Part shown: positions 38,458-47,673 of the stretch, in pieces | How the letters are laid out: each line of letters opens with the position of its first letter | How positions within the stretch are numbered: the stretch's first letter is position 1 | Source of the DNA: Tessaracoccus massiliensis | Lineage (GTDB): Bacteria; Actinomycetota; Actinomycetes; Propionibacteriales; Propionibacteriaceae | Direction of reading: 5' to 3' | DNA length: 64,000 nucleotides | Assembly (NCBI RefSeq): GCF_000826065.2 | Contig: NZ_LN623543.1 | Span: 722,144-786,143, forward strand | The notes under the pieces: generated by a model | Seen by the model: only the letters and a program-made list of their open reading frames with translations | What the model was told of the DNA's origin: nothing | The model's database searches: none | Program-made: the position numbers and the translations under genes

Positions 38458-38634
38458 CGGTTACGCAAACGGGCCCACGGCCTCCTTCCCCGACCGTGCA
38501 TGGAGTGGCATGAACAGCACTTTCGACCCGTTGGTCGGGCAAGACAATCGGTTACGCAAACGGGCCCACGGCCTCCTTCCCCGACCGTGCATGGAGTGGC
38601 ATGAACAGCACTTTCGACCCGTTGGTCGGCCAAG
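38453..38634 (+). repeat. 91-bp tandem duplication over the kinase translation start
   Basis: Copies 38453-38543 and 38544-38634 are identical except for one base (G at 38539 versus C at 38630). Each has the leader, GGAGTGGC ribosome-binding site, ATG and first 11 codons. Because 91 is not a multiple of three, the first ATG (38510) is out of frame with the kinase and opens a 129-codon frame that ends at 38899, inside the kinase gene. The copy in frame with the kinase is the second. Confidence 0.95.
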
Positions 38635-40664
38635 TGCTCGACGGACGCTACGAGATCGTGGCGAAGGTCGCCCGCGGAGGCATGGCCACGGTCTACCGCG
38701 CTCGCGACAGGCGCCTGTCGCGCGTCGTCGCGGTCAAGGTCATGCGCAGCGACCTGGGCGAGGACGACGAGTTCGCCGCCAAGTTCGACCGCGAGGCCCG
38801 CTCGGCAGCCGTCCTGTCCCACCCGTCGGTGGTGTCGATCTTCGACCAGGGCTCCTCGCAGGGCCAGCCGTACATCGTGATGGAGTTCATCGACGGTGAG
38901 ACGCTGCGCCGGATGATCAGCCGCGACGCCCCCCTGCCCCCGGAGCGCGCGCTGGAACTGTTCGAACAGGTGGCCGCCGCTCTCGCCGCCGCCCACGAGG
39001 CCGGCGTGGTGCACCGCGACATCAAGCCCGAGAACGTGATGGTCACGCGCCGCGGGCAGCTCAAAGTGGCGGATTTCGGGCTGGCCCGCCAGGTGGGTTC
39101 GCCGCAGATGACGGCCACCGGCATCCTCGTCGGCACCGCAAGCTACCTCCCCCCTGAACTCGTGACGCACTCGCGCCCGGACGGCCGCAGCGACGTCTAC
39201 TCGGCCGGCGTGGTGCTGTTCGAGCTGCTGACCGGCAAGAAGCCGCACACGGGTGAGAACAACTACCAGATCGCCTACCGGCACGTGAACGTCGACATCG
39301 AGAAGCCCTCCGAACGGCTCGCCGAGATCGGCCACCGGGCCGATTGGGACATCCCGGATTACGTGGACACGCTGGTGCTGGCCGCCACCCGACGTGACCC
39401 TCGGGCCCGCATCGCCGACGGCCGGGAACTGCTCAGCGCGGTGCGCCGGGCCCGCCAGGAGTTGGCCCGCAGCGGCGGGCACGACAACCCCACACTGGCG
39501 TCGGCGCTGCTGCCGGACAGCCCCGTGGAGAACGAGACCGAGCCCATCCGCCCGCGCACGGCGGACCGGCCCCGGCCGTCGCCGTCGGGCTCACCCCCCA
39601 CCGTCGTCATCCACCGCGATGAGCAGTGGCGCCCGGCCAGCCGGGAACCCCACCCAGCCCAGCGTCCCACCCCCATCGAAAGGCCCGAGCCCGTGTCACC
39701 ACGCCCGGCCGTGGCCACGCAGCCACGGAGCCAACGCACGCCTGTGTTCCCCAACCTCCACATCTCCGACGACCCGGTGCACCGCCGGCGCAGAGGCGTC
39801 GCCCTGCTCCTCCTGGTGCTGCTCATCGCCGGCGCCGCCGGCCTCGGGTCCTGGTGGTGGCTCGACGGACGGTTCACGACGGTGCCCGCCATGGCCACCC
39901 TGAACGAGACCAAGGCCAGGGAGGCGGCCGAGGCCAACGCGCTGACCGTGCACACCACCGACGAGTACTCCGAAACCGTGCCCGCGGGTGTGGTCATCGA
40001 CACGGACCCGGGGGCAGGCGAACGGCTGTTCCGCGGTTCCGACGTGACGCTGGTGCTGTCCAAGGGCCCCGAGCGCTATCCCGCGCCGACGTTGGTCGGG
40101 CTGGGGCGCGAGGAGGCGGCGCAGGCGATCCGCGAGCACTTCATCGTGGGCACCATCACGGAGACGTACTCCGAGACCGTGCCAGTTGACCAGGTGATCT
40201 CCGCTTCCCAGGAGGCGGGCGCGCAGCTCAAGCCGGGCACCACCATCGAGATGACGGTCTCGAAGGGTAAGGAGCCCATCCGGATCCCGGACCATGTGGG
40301 CGGCAACGCCGACAAGGCCGTCGAGGAGCTCAAGGAGCTGGGCTTCGAGGTGAAAGTCGAGGAGGAGAATTCCGCCGAGGTGGAGGCCGGGCGCATCATC
40401 CGGCAGGACCCGCGGGACGGCACCGGCCACCGCGGCGGGCAGATCACGCTGGTGAAGTCCCTGGGGCCGGTCATGGTGACGGTGCCGGACGTCTTCATGA
40501 AGAGCACCGCCGAGGCCACCCAGGCCCTGGAGGACCTTGATCTGGTGGTCAAGCTGGAACGCAGCTCGAACTTCCCCATCCCGCTGGACCTCGCCAACGG
40601 CACGGATCCGGCCGCCGGCACCGAGGTCGCCGTGGGCACCACCGTGACCCTCTTCTACGCCTGA
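38601..40664 (+). CDS. pknL: PASTA-domain Ser/Thr protein kinase (PknL-like)
   Basis: The 687-residue membrane kinase senses muropeptides or lipid II and phosphorylates division and wall proteins. The N-terminal kinase domain (about 9-285) has VARGGMATVYRARD, the VAVKVMRSD lysine, HRDIKPENVMV and DFGLARQ. A Pro/Arg-rich linker (about 290-390) follows, then one membrane helix (about 398-418) and four PASTA repeats (about 426-687). All catalytic residues are intact. The start was set at the second ATG of the duplication, behind GGAGTGGC. Position before aroG matches mycobacterial pknL and Streptomyces SCO2110-type genes. PknL of M. tuberculosis has no PASTA part, so the symbol rests on synteny. 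Confidence 0.9.
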   Translation: MNSTFDPLVGQVLDGRYEIVAKVARGGMATVYRARDRRLSRVVAVKVMRSDLGEDDEFAAKFDREARSAAVLSHPSVVSIFDQGSSQGQPYIVMEFIDGETLRRMISRDAPLPPERALELFEQVAAALAAAHEAGVVHRDIKPENVMVTRRGQLKVADFGLARQVGSPQMTATGILVGTASYLPPELVTHSRPDGRSDVYSAGVVLFELLTGKKPHTGENNYQIAYRHVNVDIEKPSERLAEIGHRADWDIPDYVDTLVLAATRRDPRARIADGRELLSAVRRARQELARSGGHDNPTLASALLPDSPVENETEPIRPRTADRPRPSPSGSPPTVVIHRDEQWRPASREPHPAQRPTPIERPEPVSPRPAVATQPRSQRTPVFPNLHISDDPVHRRRRGVALLLLVLLIAGAAGLGSWWWLDGRFTTVPAMATLNETKAREAAEANALTVHTTDEYSETVPAGVVIDTDPGAGERLFRGSDVTLVLSKGPERYPAPTLVGLGREEAAQAIREHFIVGTITETYSETVPVDQVISASQEAGAQLKPGTTIEMTVSKGKEPIRIPDHVGGNADKAVEELKELGFEVKVEEENSAEVEAGRIIRQDPRDGTGHRGGQITLVKSLGPVMVTVPDVFMKSTAEATQALEDLDLVVKLERSSNFPIPLDLANGTDPAAGTEVAVGTTVTLFYA

Positions 40665-40706
40665 GCGGCCCGGCTGGCACACTGTGGCACGGAGGTGGAT
40701 CCATGA

Positions 40707-41535
40707 GTGCGGGGCTACGTGGTGGCCATGCCGCTGCCCCGGTCGCTGCCGCCCGGGGTCGTCGGCGAGGTGGCCGACACCCGCGTCGGGGATATCGGCC
40801 CGTTCCTGGAGGTGGGCGCCCACCGGGCCTCCTCCCAGGATTATGACTACACCCAGGAGTTGATCGCCGCCGTCGGGCCGCACCTGCGCCCGGGATACCG
40901 CATCAGCGTCGATCACGACAACGTCGTCCTCGTGCACGCGCCAAAGGACGCCGACGGCCTCGAGGCCGCCGTCGAGCAGTTGGCCGCGGTGCGCACCGCG
41001 CTGCTCTCCTCGCCTGTGGCCCAGCGCCCGGGCCCGCCGGCACCCGCCTCGCTGAGCTTCTACGAGCGCCCGGAGTGGGTCTACATCGTCCGCGACGATT
41101 CCTACCTGCGGCAGGTCAACCACTCCAGCGGCGGATCCAACCATCAGGCCCACGACATCATCTATGCGGACAATGGCGGGTTGCCGTTCCTCAGGCTGCG
41201 GCACACCTGGCAGACCCAGTACACCCGCACGGACGCCAACGGCAACCGGCGCACGGAGACCCGCGACCACGCAGAGATCCTCTGCGAGTTCCGAGGGCGG
41301 CCACTGGCTCCCCGCCGACATCGACCGCGCGTCACGCTTCCTGCACGGCTTCTTCGGCCACGTGCCCGATGTCGTCTACCAGCAACTGGGTGCGTGGCCC
41401 CGCCCCATCCCGGACATCGAAGACATCAACCCTGAGCCCACAACAGGGCCGTGGGGGCTACAGGCTGCGGGCGATCAGGGCGCCGGCCTCGGCGCACTGG
41501 TCGACGGTGACGTCGAGGTGGGTGACCGCGCGTAG
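40707..41535 (+). pseudogene. Frameshifted gene of unknown function
   Basis: The reading frame opens at GTG 40707, behind GGAGGTGG, and is coding-like through HAEILCEF near 41290. It then becomes low quality, while the next frame continues coherently as EGGHWLPADIDRASRFLHGFFGHVPDVVYQQLG. One extra C at 41291/41292 accounts for the break. The restored protein would be about 260 residues. No family was recognised. Notable segments are PEWVYIVRDDSYLRQVNHSSGG and a C-terminal GAWPRPIPDIEDINPEP. The downstream frame has no stop before 41535, inside the convergent threonine aldolase. An ATG at 40703 is out of frame with the main coding frame. Confidence 0.6.
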
Positions 41536-42471
41536 CGCCTTCCGCCCCAGCACACTGACCAACACCCCCCGCTCCTTGAGCCGGGCCGCCGCAGCCGGCG
41601 CGTCGGGGCTGGGGATCACCACGATGTTGGTGGCCACCCCGGCGGGGTCCACGACGCCGGGCCGGGCCTCGTCGAGCGCCTCGGCCAGCGCCCTGGCCGC
41701 GCGGTGGTCCTCCGCGATCCGCCCCAGGTGATGATCCAGCGCGTACAGCCCGGCGGCGGCCAGCACCCCGGCCTGGCGCCAGCCGGCCCCCATCCGCTTG
41801 CGCTGTACCCGGGCCCGGGCCATCTGCTCGGCGGTGCCCGTCAACACGCTGCCGACGGGGGCGCCCAGCCCCTTCGACAGGCAGAGGCTGACTGTGTCGA
41901 ACAGCGCGCCGTAGCGGCTGAAGGGCAGGCCGGTGACGGCCGCGGCGTTGGCCAGGCGCGCCCCGTCGAGGTGCATGGCGATGCCGAGGACCCGCGCGCC
42001 CTGTGAGAGGCGGGTGAGCTCGTCGATGCTCTGGACCGTGCCGCCGCCGAAGTTGTGGGTGTCCTCCACCTCGATGCAGGCGGTCTCCACCAGATAGGGG
42101 CCGCAGTCGACGGCTGCCATCGCCAGCGCGTCGTCGGCCACGAGGCGGCCGTGCTCGGAGCCCCAGGTGCGCATGGTGACGCCGGCGATCGCCCCGTGGG
42201 CACCCATCTCTGCGCGCGCGATGTGGGCCAACGAGTCGCACAGCACCTCGGTACCGGGTGGGGTGTGCAGCCAGACGCCCAGCTGGTTGGCCAGGGAGCC
42301 GGTGGCGCAGAACAGCGCCGCCTCCTTGCCGAACAGCTCAGCGATCCGCGACTCGAGCGCGGCCACCGTCGGGTCTTCGCCATAGACGTCGTCGCCGACG
42401 GGGGCCTCGGCCATGGCGGCCAGCATCCCGGCCGAGGGCCGGGTCACCGTGTCGCTGCGGAGATCGATCAC
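41458..42471 (-). CDS. Low-specificity L-threonine aldolase
   Basis: This PLP enzyme cleaves L-threonine or L-allo-threonine to glycine and acetaldehyde. The 337-residue product starts VIDLRSDTVTRPSAGM, the family signature. It carries GDDVYGEDPTV, CATGSLANQLG, MHLDGARLANAA, and the PLP lysine in SLCLSKGLGAPVG near residue 198. The GTG start overlaps the aroG stop (GTGA). It is coupled to aroG, although no pathway link is evident. Confidence 0.93.
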   Translation of the reverse strand: MIDLRSDTVTRPSAGMLAAMAEAPVGDDVYGEDPTVAALESRIAELFGKEAALFCATGSLANQLGVWLHTPPGTEVLCDSLAHIARAEMGAHGAIAGVTMRTWGSEHGRLVADDALAMAAVDCGPYLVETACIEVEDTHNFGGGTVQSIDELTRLSQGARVLGIAMHLDGARLANAAAVTGLPFSRYGALFDTVSLCLSKGLGAPVGSVLTGTAEQMARARVQRKRMGAGWRQAGVLAAAGLYALDHHLGRIAEDHRAARALAEALDEARPGVVDPAGVATNIVVIPSPDAPAAAARLKERGVLVSVLGRKALRAVTHLDVTVDQCAEAGALIARSL

Positions 42472-43853
42472 AGGTCCTTGGCCTGGAACCACTGCACCGG
42501 ATTCTCCCGGTTCAGGCGCCCGGAGCGCAGCCGGCGGGCCACCAGGAAGGCGAGCTCGAGGGACTGGTTGCGGTTGAGGCGCGGATCGCAGAACGTCTCG
42601 TAGCGGTTGGCCAGGTCGTCCTCGTGCAGGTTGTGGACGCCGCCGACGCATTCGGTCACGTCGTCGCCGGTCATCTCCACGTGGAGGCCGCCGGGCCAGG
42701 TGCCCAGCTGCTCGTGCACGTCGAAGAAGCCGTTGACCTCCTCCGCCACATCGGCGAACGAGCGGGTCTTGTAGCCGTTCTTCGCCTCGAACGTGTTGCC
42801 GTGCATCGGGTCGCAGACCCAGGCGACCTTCCGCCCGGACGCCTCGACGGCCTCGATGACGGGCGGGAGCACGTCGCGGACCTTGCCGGCGCCCATGCGG
42901 GTGATGAACGTGAGCCGGCCGGGGATGTGGTGCGGGTCGAGCTTGTCCACCAGCGCGAGGGCGTCGTCGACGCTGGTGGTGGGGCCCAGCTTGACGCCGA
43001 GGGGGTTCTGCACGCGGCTGAGCAGCTCCACGTGGGCGCCGTCAAGTTGCCGGGTCCGTTCCCCGATCCAGAGCATGTGTCCGGAGCAGCCGTACAGCTG
43101 CTGCGAACGGGAGTCGACGCGGGTGAGTGCGCGCTCGTACTCGAGCAGCAGCGCCTCGTGGCTGGCGTAGAAGTCGACCGTGCTCAGCGAATCGTCCTCG
43201 ATGCCGCAGGCCACCATGAAGGCCAGCGCCCGGTCGATCTCCGCTGCCAGTTCCTCGTATTCGGCCTCCACCTGCGAGTCCCGCACGAACTCGGCGTTCC
43301 ATGTGTGCACGCCGCGCAGGTCGGCGAAGCCGCCCTTGACGAAGGCGCGCACCAGGTTGAGCGTGGCGGCCGAGGAATTGTACACCTGCAGCAGCCGCTG
43401 CGGGTCGTGCGCGCGGGCCTCCGCGGTGAAGTCGAAGCCGTTGATGGCGTCGCCGCGGTACGACGGCAGCGTGACCTCTCCCCTGGTCTCCATGCCGCTG
43501 GAGCGGGGCTTGGCGTACTGTCCGGCGATGCGTCCCACCTTGACCACCGGCACCTGAGCCGCGTAGGTCATGACCACTGCCATGGACAGCTGCACCAGCA
43601 GCTTGCCCTTGATGCCCTGGGCCGTCACGGCGTCGAACGTCTCGGCGCAGTCGCCGCCCTGGAGCAGGAAGGCGCGGCCATCGGCCACGTCGGCCATCTT
43701 CAGGCGCAGGTCGTCGCACTCTCCGGCGAAGACCAGCGGGGGAAGCTTCTCCAGCGTGTCGATGGTGCGATCGAGGACTGCTGGATCCGGGTACGACGGC
43801 TGCTGGATGTAGGGCAGCGCGCGCAGATCTTCCCGGGAAATGATGCTCGACAT
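42468..43853 (-). CDS. aroG: Class II 3-deoxy-D-arabino-heptulosonate-7-phosphate synthase
   Basis: This enzyme condenses phosphoenolpyruvate and erythrose-4-phosphate, the first shikimate step. The 461-residue product has LLQGGDCAETFDA near residue 65, KVGRIAGQYAKPRSS, RGDAINGFDF, CSGHMLWIGERTRQLDGAHVE and WVCDPMHGNTFEA near 330, all diagnostic for the plant-like class II type found in actinobacteria. In the leader, TAACCT (43866-43861) ends 7 bases before the ATG, as in leaderless promoters. It lies upstream of threonine aldolase. Confidence 0.97.
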   Translation of the reverse strand: MSSIISREDLRALPYIQQPSYPDPAVLDRTIDTLEKLPPLVFAGECDDLRLKMADVADGRAFLLQGGDCAETFDAVTAQGIKGKLLVQLSMAVVMTYAAQVPVVKVGRIAGQYAKPRSSGMETRGEVTLPSYRGDAINGFDFTAEARAHDPQRLLQVYNSSAATLNLVRAFVKGGFADLRGVHTWNAEFVRDSQVEAEYEELAAEIDRALAFMVACGIEDDSLSTVDFYASHEALLLEYERALTRVDSRSQQLYGCSGHMLWIGERTRQLDGAHVELLSRVQNPLGVKLGPTTSVDDALALVDKLDPHHIPGRLTFITRMGAGKVRDVLPPVIEAVEASGRKVAWVCDPMHGNTFEAKNGYKTRSFADVAEEVNGFFDVHEQLGTWPGGLHVEMTGDDVTECVGGVHNLHEDDLANRYETFCDPRLNRNQSLELAFLVARRLRSGRLNRENPVQWFQAKDL

Positions 43854-43860
43854 GCGCGTT

Positions 43861-43866
43861 AGGTTA
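43861..43866 (-). promoter_or_regulatory. aroG: -10 box for aroG, leaderless geometry
   Basis: TAACCT on the minus strand ends 7 bases before the aroG ATG at 43853. No ribosome-binding sequence fits between them. Confidence 0.5.
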
Positions 43867-43914
43867 CCCCACCGCGGCGCCCCCTCCGCGCTGGCGGATG
43901 CTGGGTGGACGGGG

Positions 43915-44583
43915 CTACTCGTTGGGGTCGTGGAAACCCTTGTCGATGGCGTAGAGCGTCAGCTCCACACGGTTGTGCAACTGCAGCTTGCGCAACACGT
44001 TCTGCACATGGTTCTGCACCGTGCGGTGCGAGACGAACAGCTCGTCGGCGATCTCCTTGTAGGCCATGCCCTTGGCGACGCGGCGCAACACCTCGATCTC
44101 GCGGCTGGTGAGCACCGGCCCCTCCTCGTTGTGGGAGTGGGCCACGTGGACCATGCGCCGGAACTCGCCCAGCACCAGGCCCGCCAGGCCCGGCGTGAAG
44201 ACGGCATCCCCGACGGCGGTGCGGCGCACTCCCTCGATGAGTTCCTCCTTCGACGCCGACTTGACGAGGTAACCCTTGGCGCCGGCCTTCATGGCCCGCA
44301 GTACGTCGTCGCGCTCACCGGAGGCCGACATCACCAGCACGTGCATGTCCGGGAACTCCTGCAGCAGGATCTCGATGCAGGTGGCACCGTCCGGCTCCGG
44401 GATCTGCAGGTCCATGACCACCACCTCCGGGCGCGTGGCCCGCGCCCTGGCCAGGCACTCCTCGCCGTTCTTGGCCACGGCCACGATCTCGAAGCCCACC
44501 TCGGTGAGGTCTTCGCTGAGGGCATCGATCCACATCGGGTGATCATCGACCAGCATGACCCGCTTGCGTTCCAGTTCCTTCAT
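43915..44583 (-). CDS. macR: NarL/LuxR-type response regulator (MacR-like)
   Basis: The 222-residue protein has a receiver domain (about 1-120) with the DD pair in VMLVDDHPMW, the phospho-acceptor Asp in VVVMDLQIPEPDG near residue 57, and the conserved Lys in KGYLVKSASKEEL. A LuxR-type helix-turn-helix follows near 155-205 (LTSREIEVLRRVAKGMAYKE and VSHRTVQNHVQNVL). It begins 3 bases after the histidine-kinase stop. Together with its position beside aroG and an acyltransferase gene, it resembles MacR of Streptomyces (SCO2120), a regulator of development and lipoprotein genes. That identification is by synteny. Confidence 0.88.
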   Translation of the reverse strand: MKELERKRVMLVDDHPMWIDALSEDLTEVGFEIVAVAKNGEECLARARATRPEVVVMDLQIPEPDGATCIEILLQEFPDMHVLVMSASGERDDVLRAMKAGAKGYLVKSASKEELIEGVRRTAVGDAVFTPGLAGLVLGEFRRMVHVAHSHNEEGPVLTSREIEVLRRVAKGMAYKEIADELFVSHRTVQNHVQNVLRKLQLHNRVELTLYAIDKGFHDPNE

Positions 44584-44585
44584 GC

Positions 44586-45797
44586 TCAGCTCTCTATCGC
44601 TTCCACATCGATCGGGAACCGCAGTTCCCATTCCGCACCGGCACCCGGCGACGATTTGAGGATGGCGCTGCCACCCAACGCCGACACGCGTCCCACGATC
44701 GAATCGCGGATACCCATCCGGCCCTTGGCGGCAGCGGCCTCCACCTGATCGGCCCGCATGCCGACACCATTGTCCCTGACCCAGAGGATCACTTCGTCGC
44801 TCAGCTCCTGATCCAGGAGGATCCACACCTGGGCATCCTCACCGGCGTGCTTGTCGACGTTCTTGAGGATCTCGGTCAGCGCCGCCTCCACCTCGTCGGC
44901 CAGGAAGCGCGGCACCTGGACGAGGCTGGCCATGGTCGAGACGGTGACCTTGGCGGATTCGTACTTGTCCAGAACCGCCGCCAGGTCCACCGTCGTGGTC
45001 TGCACGACGTCCAGCACCTCGCGATCCTGCAGGTGGCTGCGCAGCTGCGCCTCAGATTCCCGGGCGAGCGCCGCAAGCCGGATGCCGCGGGGTCCCAGGG
45101 AGGGCCCCTCGCGCTCGACCAGCGCCAGCACCTGCAGCGCACCGTCGTGCACGAGGCGCGAGAGGCGCTCCCGCTCCGCGAGGGCCGCGGAGCGGATCCG
45201 CTCCTGCTCCTGCTCAATGATGGTGGTGCGGAACTGCGAGATCAGCAGCCCGAGGCAGGCGGTGAACAGGATGAGCACGAAGCTGACGCCCACCCGTTCC
45301 ATACTGAAGTGGTCAGGAGTCACCAGCAGCGCCGCGCTGGTGATCACAGCGAAGATGACGCCGCACCGCACACTGTAGAAGAGCGCGGCGTAGGCCGCGG
45401 CGCCACCCAGCCAGTAGCCCGCCAGCGAGAGCGGGGCGGCGCCCGGAGGCACCACCAACGCCGTGGCCAGCACGAGGGTGACTGTGACGCCCAGGTCGGC
45501 CAGGTGCGCCCGCCAGGTCCGGCGGGCGGGCTTGCGCATGCGCACCGAAATGAAGAAATGCCAGAAGACCAGCGCCAGGGTGGCGACGATCACGCCTTCC
45601 CTGTTCGTGGCCCTCGGCAGGACGATGAAGAGGTTGACCAGCACCGCATGGGCACCCAGGCAGCCACGGGTGATGCCGACAACGGTGTAGACGCGCCCCA
45701 GCACGTCGTAGCGGTCGTGGTACCAGAGGGCGTGCGCCTGCAGCCAGCGGAGCCCCACGCCGAGGCGCGACTCCTCCAGAGGGTGCCCGTCACTCAT
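44586..45797 (-). CDS. macS: MacS-like sensor histidine kinase
   Basis: The 403-residue protein has five to six membrane helices in the first 200 residues and a HisKA_3-type dimerisation segment with LSRLVHDGALQVLALVE, the His being the phospho-site. Its HATPase domain has EILKNVDKHA (N box), WVRDNGVGM (G1) and GRMGIRDSIVGRVSALGG. No extracellular sensor domain is visible, so signals are probably sensed in the membrane. The start was set at MSDGHPLEES, 5 bases within the plsC stop. It pairs with the downstream regulator. Confidence 0.88.
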   Translation of the reverse strand: MSDGHPLEESRLGVGLRWLQAHALWYHDRYDVLGRVYTVVGITRGCLGAHAVLVNLFIVLPRATNREGVIVATLALVFWHFFISVRMRKPARRTWRAHLADLGVTVTLVLATALVVPPGAAPLSLAGYWLGGAAAYAALFYSVRCGVIFAVITSAALLVTPDHFSMERVGVSFVLILFTACLGLLISQFRTTIIEQEQERIRSAALAERERLSRLVHDGALQVLALVEREGPSLGPRGIRLAALARESEAQLRSHLQDREVLDVVQTTTVDLAAVLDKYESAKVTVSTMASLVQVPRFLADEVEAALTEILKNVDKHAGEDAQVWILLDQELSDEVILWVRDNGVGMRADQVEAAAAKGRMGIRDSIVGRVSALGGSAILKSSPGAGAEWELRFPIDVEAIES

Positions 45798-46557
45798 CTG
45801 TGACCGTGGGGCTCGCCTCGCCCACGGGAGGTTCCCCTCCACCCGGGCGCGACAACAGGAACTCGTCGGAGCCCACCTCCTTGAGGTCGCCGTGCTTGAC
45901 GCGCGTGGCGTACACGTCGGCGTACTCCTGGCCGGTCAGCCGCTGGATGGCCGCCAGAGTCTCGTCGGTGACCCACCGCAGCAGCTTCGTACTGGGCTTG
46001 GCGGTGGCATATGGGGAGAAGTCGAGCGGCTCGCCGATGATCACGACGGGGCGGCGCGACCACGGGATGCCGAACGGCCCCTTGTGGGACTTGGTGCCGC
46101 TCACGCCCACCGGGATGACCGGCACATCGTTGCTCAGCACCATGCGGGCCATACCGGTCTTGCCCTTGTACAAACGGCCGTCCGGCGAGCGTGTCCCCTC
46201 AGGGTAGATGGCCACCACGTGGCCCTCGGCCAGAACCGAGGTGATGCTGCCTAGTGCATCGGCGCTGGCGCGCCCGCCGCTGCGGTCCATCGGCACCTGG
46301 CCGACGGCCTTCAGGAACCAGGCCACGATCCTGCTGCCCACACCACGGTCTCCCACGAACAACTCCGCCTTCGCGGGGAAGGTGATCTTGCGCGGCATGC
46401 TCGCCGGGATCACCAGCGAATCGAGCGCCCCGATGTGGTTGCTGGCGAGGATCGCGCCGCCCTTCCGGGGGAAGTTCTCCTTCCCGATCACCCGCGTGCC
46501 ATAGCCGAATTTCACGAGGGGCTTGAAGATCGTGAACTTGAAGAACTGGTACCACAT
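45790..46557 (-). CDS. PlsC-type 1-acyl-glycerol-3-phosphate acyltransferase
   Basis: The enzyme acylates lysophosphatidate in phospholipid synthesis. The 255-residue product has the HX4D-equivalent NHIGALDSLVIP near residue 42, GSRIVAWFLKAVGQVPMDRSGG, and VAIYPEGTRSPDGRLYKGKTGMARM, the EGTR motif. The start was set at MWYQFFKFTIF. An upstream ATG (MTEIRLPL) is an alternative. It has the same place as Rv2182c of M. tuberculosis and precedes macS. Confidence 0.9.
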   Translation of the reverse strand: MWYQFFKFTIFKPLVKFGYGTRVIGKENFPRKGGAILASNHIGALDSLVIPASMPRKITFPAKAELFVGDRGVGSRIVAWFLKAVGQVPMDRSGGRASADALGSITSVLAEGHVVAIYPEGTRSPDGRLYKGKTGMARMVLSNDVPVIPVGVSGTKSHKGPFGIPWSRRPVVIIGEPLDFSPYATAKPSTKLLRWVTDETLAAIQRLTGQEYADVYATRVKHGDLKEVGSDEFLLSRPGGGEPPVGEASPTVTDE

Positions 46558-46584
46558 GAGCGGCAGTCTAATCTCTGTCATCGT

Positions 46585-47349
46585 ATGGGTATGACAGCCT
46601 CCAGCAGCGTGCACATCCAGGCCCGCCCCTACCGGGGCGGCGAAGGCGACATCGGGGTGGTGATGAGCCACGGCTTCACCGGCAGCGTCGCCTCCGTCCG
46701 GACATGGGCGGAGGGCCTGGCCCGGCCCGACGGCAACTGGCCCGGCGTGCGCGTCGTCGCACCCAGACTGCCGGGGCACGGCACCCACTGGCGCGACCTG
46801 GCCCGCACGCGGTGGTGGGACTGGTACAACACCATCGAGGACGCCTACCACGAACTGGCCGGAACCTGCAGCACCGTGTTCGTGGCCGGGCTGTCGATGG
46901 GCGGGGCGCTCGCGCTGCGCCTGGCGGCCCTGCAGCCGGTGCGCGGCACCCTGCTGGTCAACCCTTCGGTGGGCACGAAGGACCGACGCGTGGGGCCCGC
47001 CACCAAGCTGCACCGCCTGCTGCCCCCGCAGAAGGGCATCGGCTCAGATGTCGCGCTACCGGGCGTCGAGGAACCTGCCTACTCCCACTTCTCGGTGACC
47101 AGCCTGGCCACGCTCAGCGACCTGTGGACAGACACTCAGGCGAAGCTGCACCGGATCCCCGGCCGCGTGTTGTTGATGACGTCGACCGTCGACCACGTCG
47201 TCGACGGCCTGAGCCGGCAGCTGATCCGCGAGAAGGTGCTGCACGTCGAGGACGTGGAACTGACGAGGAGCTACCACGTGGCCACGATGGACCACGACGC
47301 AGGCCTGATCGTCGCTGAGTCCCGCCGCTTCATCGCCGAACGCTCCTGA
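46585..47349 (+). CDS. Alpha/beta hydrolase, monoacylglycerol lipase/carboxylesterase type
   Basis: The 254-residue protein has the oxyanion-like VMSHGFTGSVASVRTWAE near residue 26, the nucleophile Ser in VAGLSMGGALALRLA near 105, an Asp in STVDHVV near 207, and a His in TMDHDAGLI at about 236. The triad is therefore present. A substrate is not known, but acylglycerol or lipid esters are typical. An ATGGGTATG pair gives two possible starts (46585 or 46591); a TAATCT hexamer lies upstream at 46569. It is divergent from plsC. Confidence 0.85.
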   Translation: MGMTASSSVHIQARPYRGGEGDIGVVMSHGFTGSVASVRTWAEGLARPDGNWPGVRVVAPRLPGHGTHWRDLARTRWWDWYNTIEDAYHELAGTCSTVFVAGLSMGGALALRLAALQPVRGTLLVNPSVGTKDRRVGPATKLHRLLPPQKGIGSDVALPGVEEPAYSHFSVTSLATLSDLWTDTQAKLHRIPGRVLLMTSTVDHVVDGLSRQLIREKVLHVEDVELTRSYHVATMDHDAGLIVAESRRFIAERS

Positions 47350-47407
47350 GCGGGTCGGGCAGCTGGGCCACCGGGATGCTCCGCCCTGTCGGATTGCCTG
47401 ATCGTCC

Positions 47408-47633
47408 GGCCGAAACCGTCGTTGGCGTTACTGCCGGAGCGTCCGGTGCCGGGGTGCCTGTTGGATGGTCGCCGATGCCAGCCAACAGGTATCCGGGCGC
47501 GAATCCGTGCCGGAGAAGCACTTGCGTACCCCCCGACCCCGGCCAACTCCGTGACGCTTGGAGAACCGGACACTCCTTGGCGCTTGGAGACAACGTTGAG
47601 GGCCCTTCGACCAGCCGCGGGCGGCTGGCTCAG
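47408..47633 (-). repeat. Intergenic repeat family, copy B
   Basis: The 47350-47673 region between convergent hydrolase and NlpC genes is gene-free. Read on the minus strand it starts with CTGAGCCAGCCG, a short loop, CGGCTGGTCGAAGGGCCCT, and ends with GGACGCTCCGGCA and GGTTTCGG, matching copy A at 22238-22432. The middle differs but keeps a hairpin (CCTGTTGG with CCAACAGG at 47457-47491). A direct CGCTTGGAGA repeat lies at about 47555 and 47581. Confidence 0.6.
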
Positions 47634-47673
47634 AGACCGCGAAAGGTAGCCTTCCGACAGGGACACTCAGGCG

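Noticed and set aside
38510-38899. 129-codon frame starting at the first ATG of the kinase duplication
   Set aside because: After the duplicated codons it merely reads the kinase gene out of frame, so it is not listed as a gene. Its possible effect on translation is kept as a finding.
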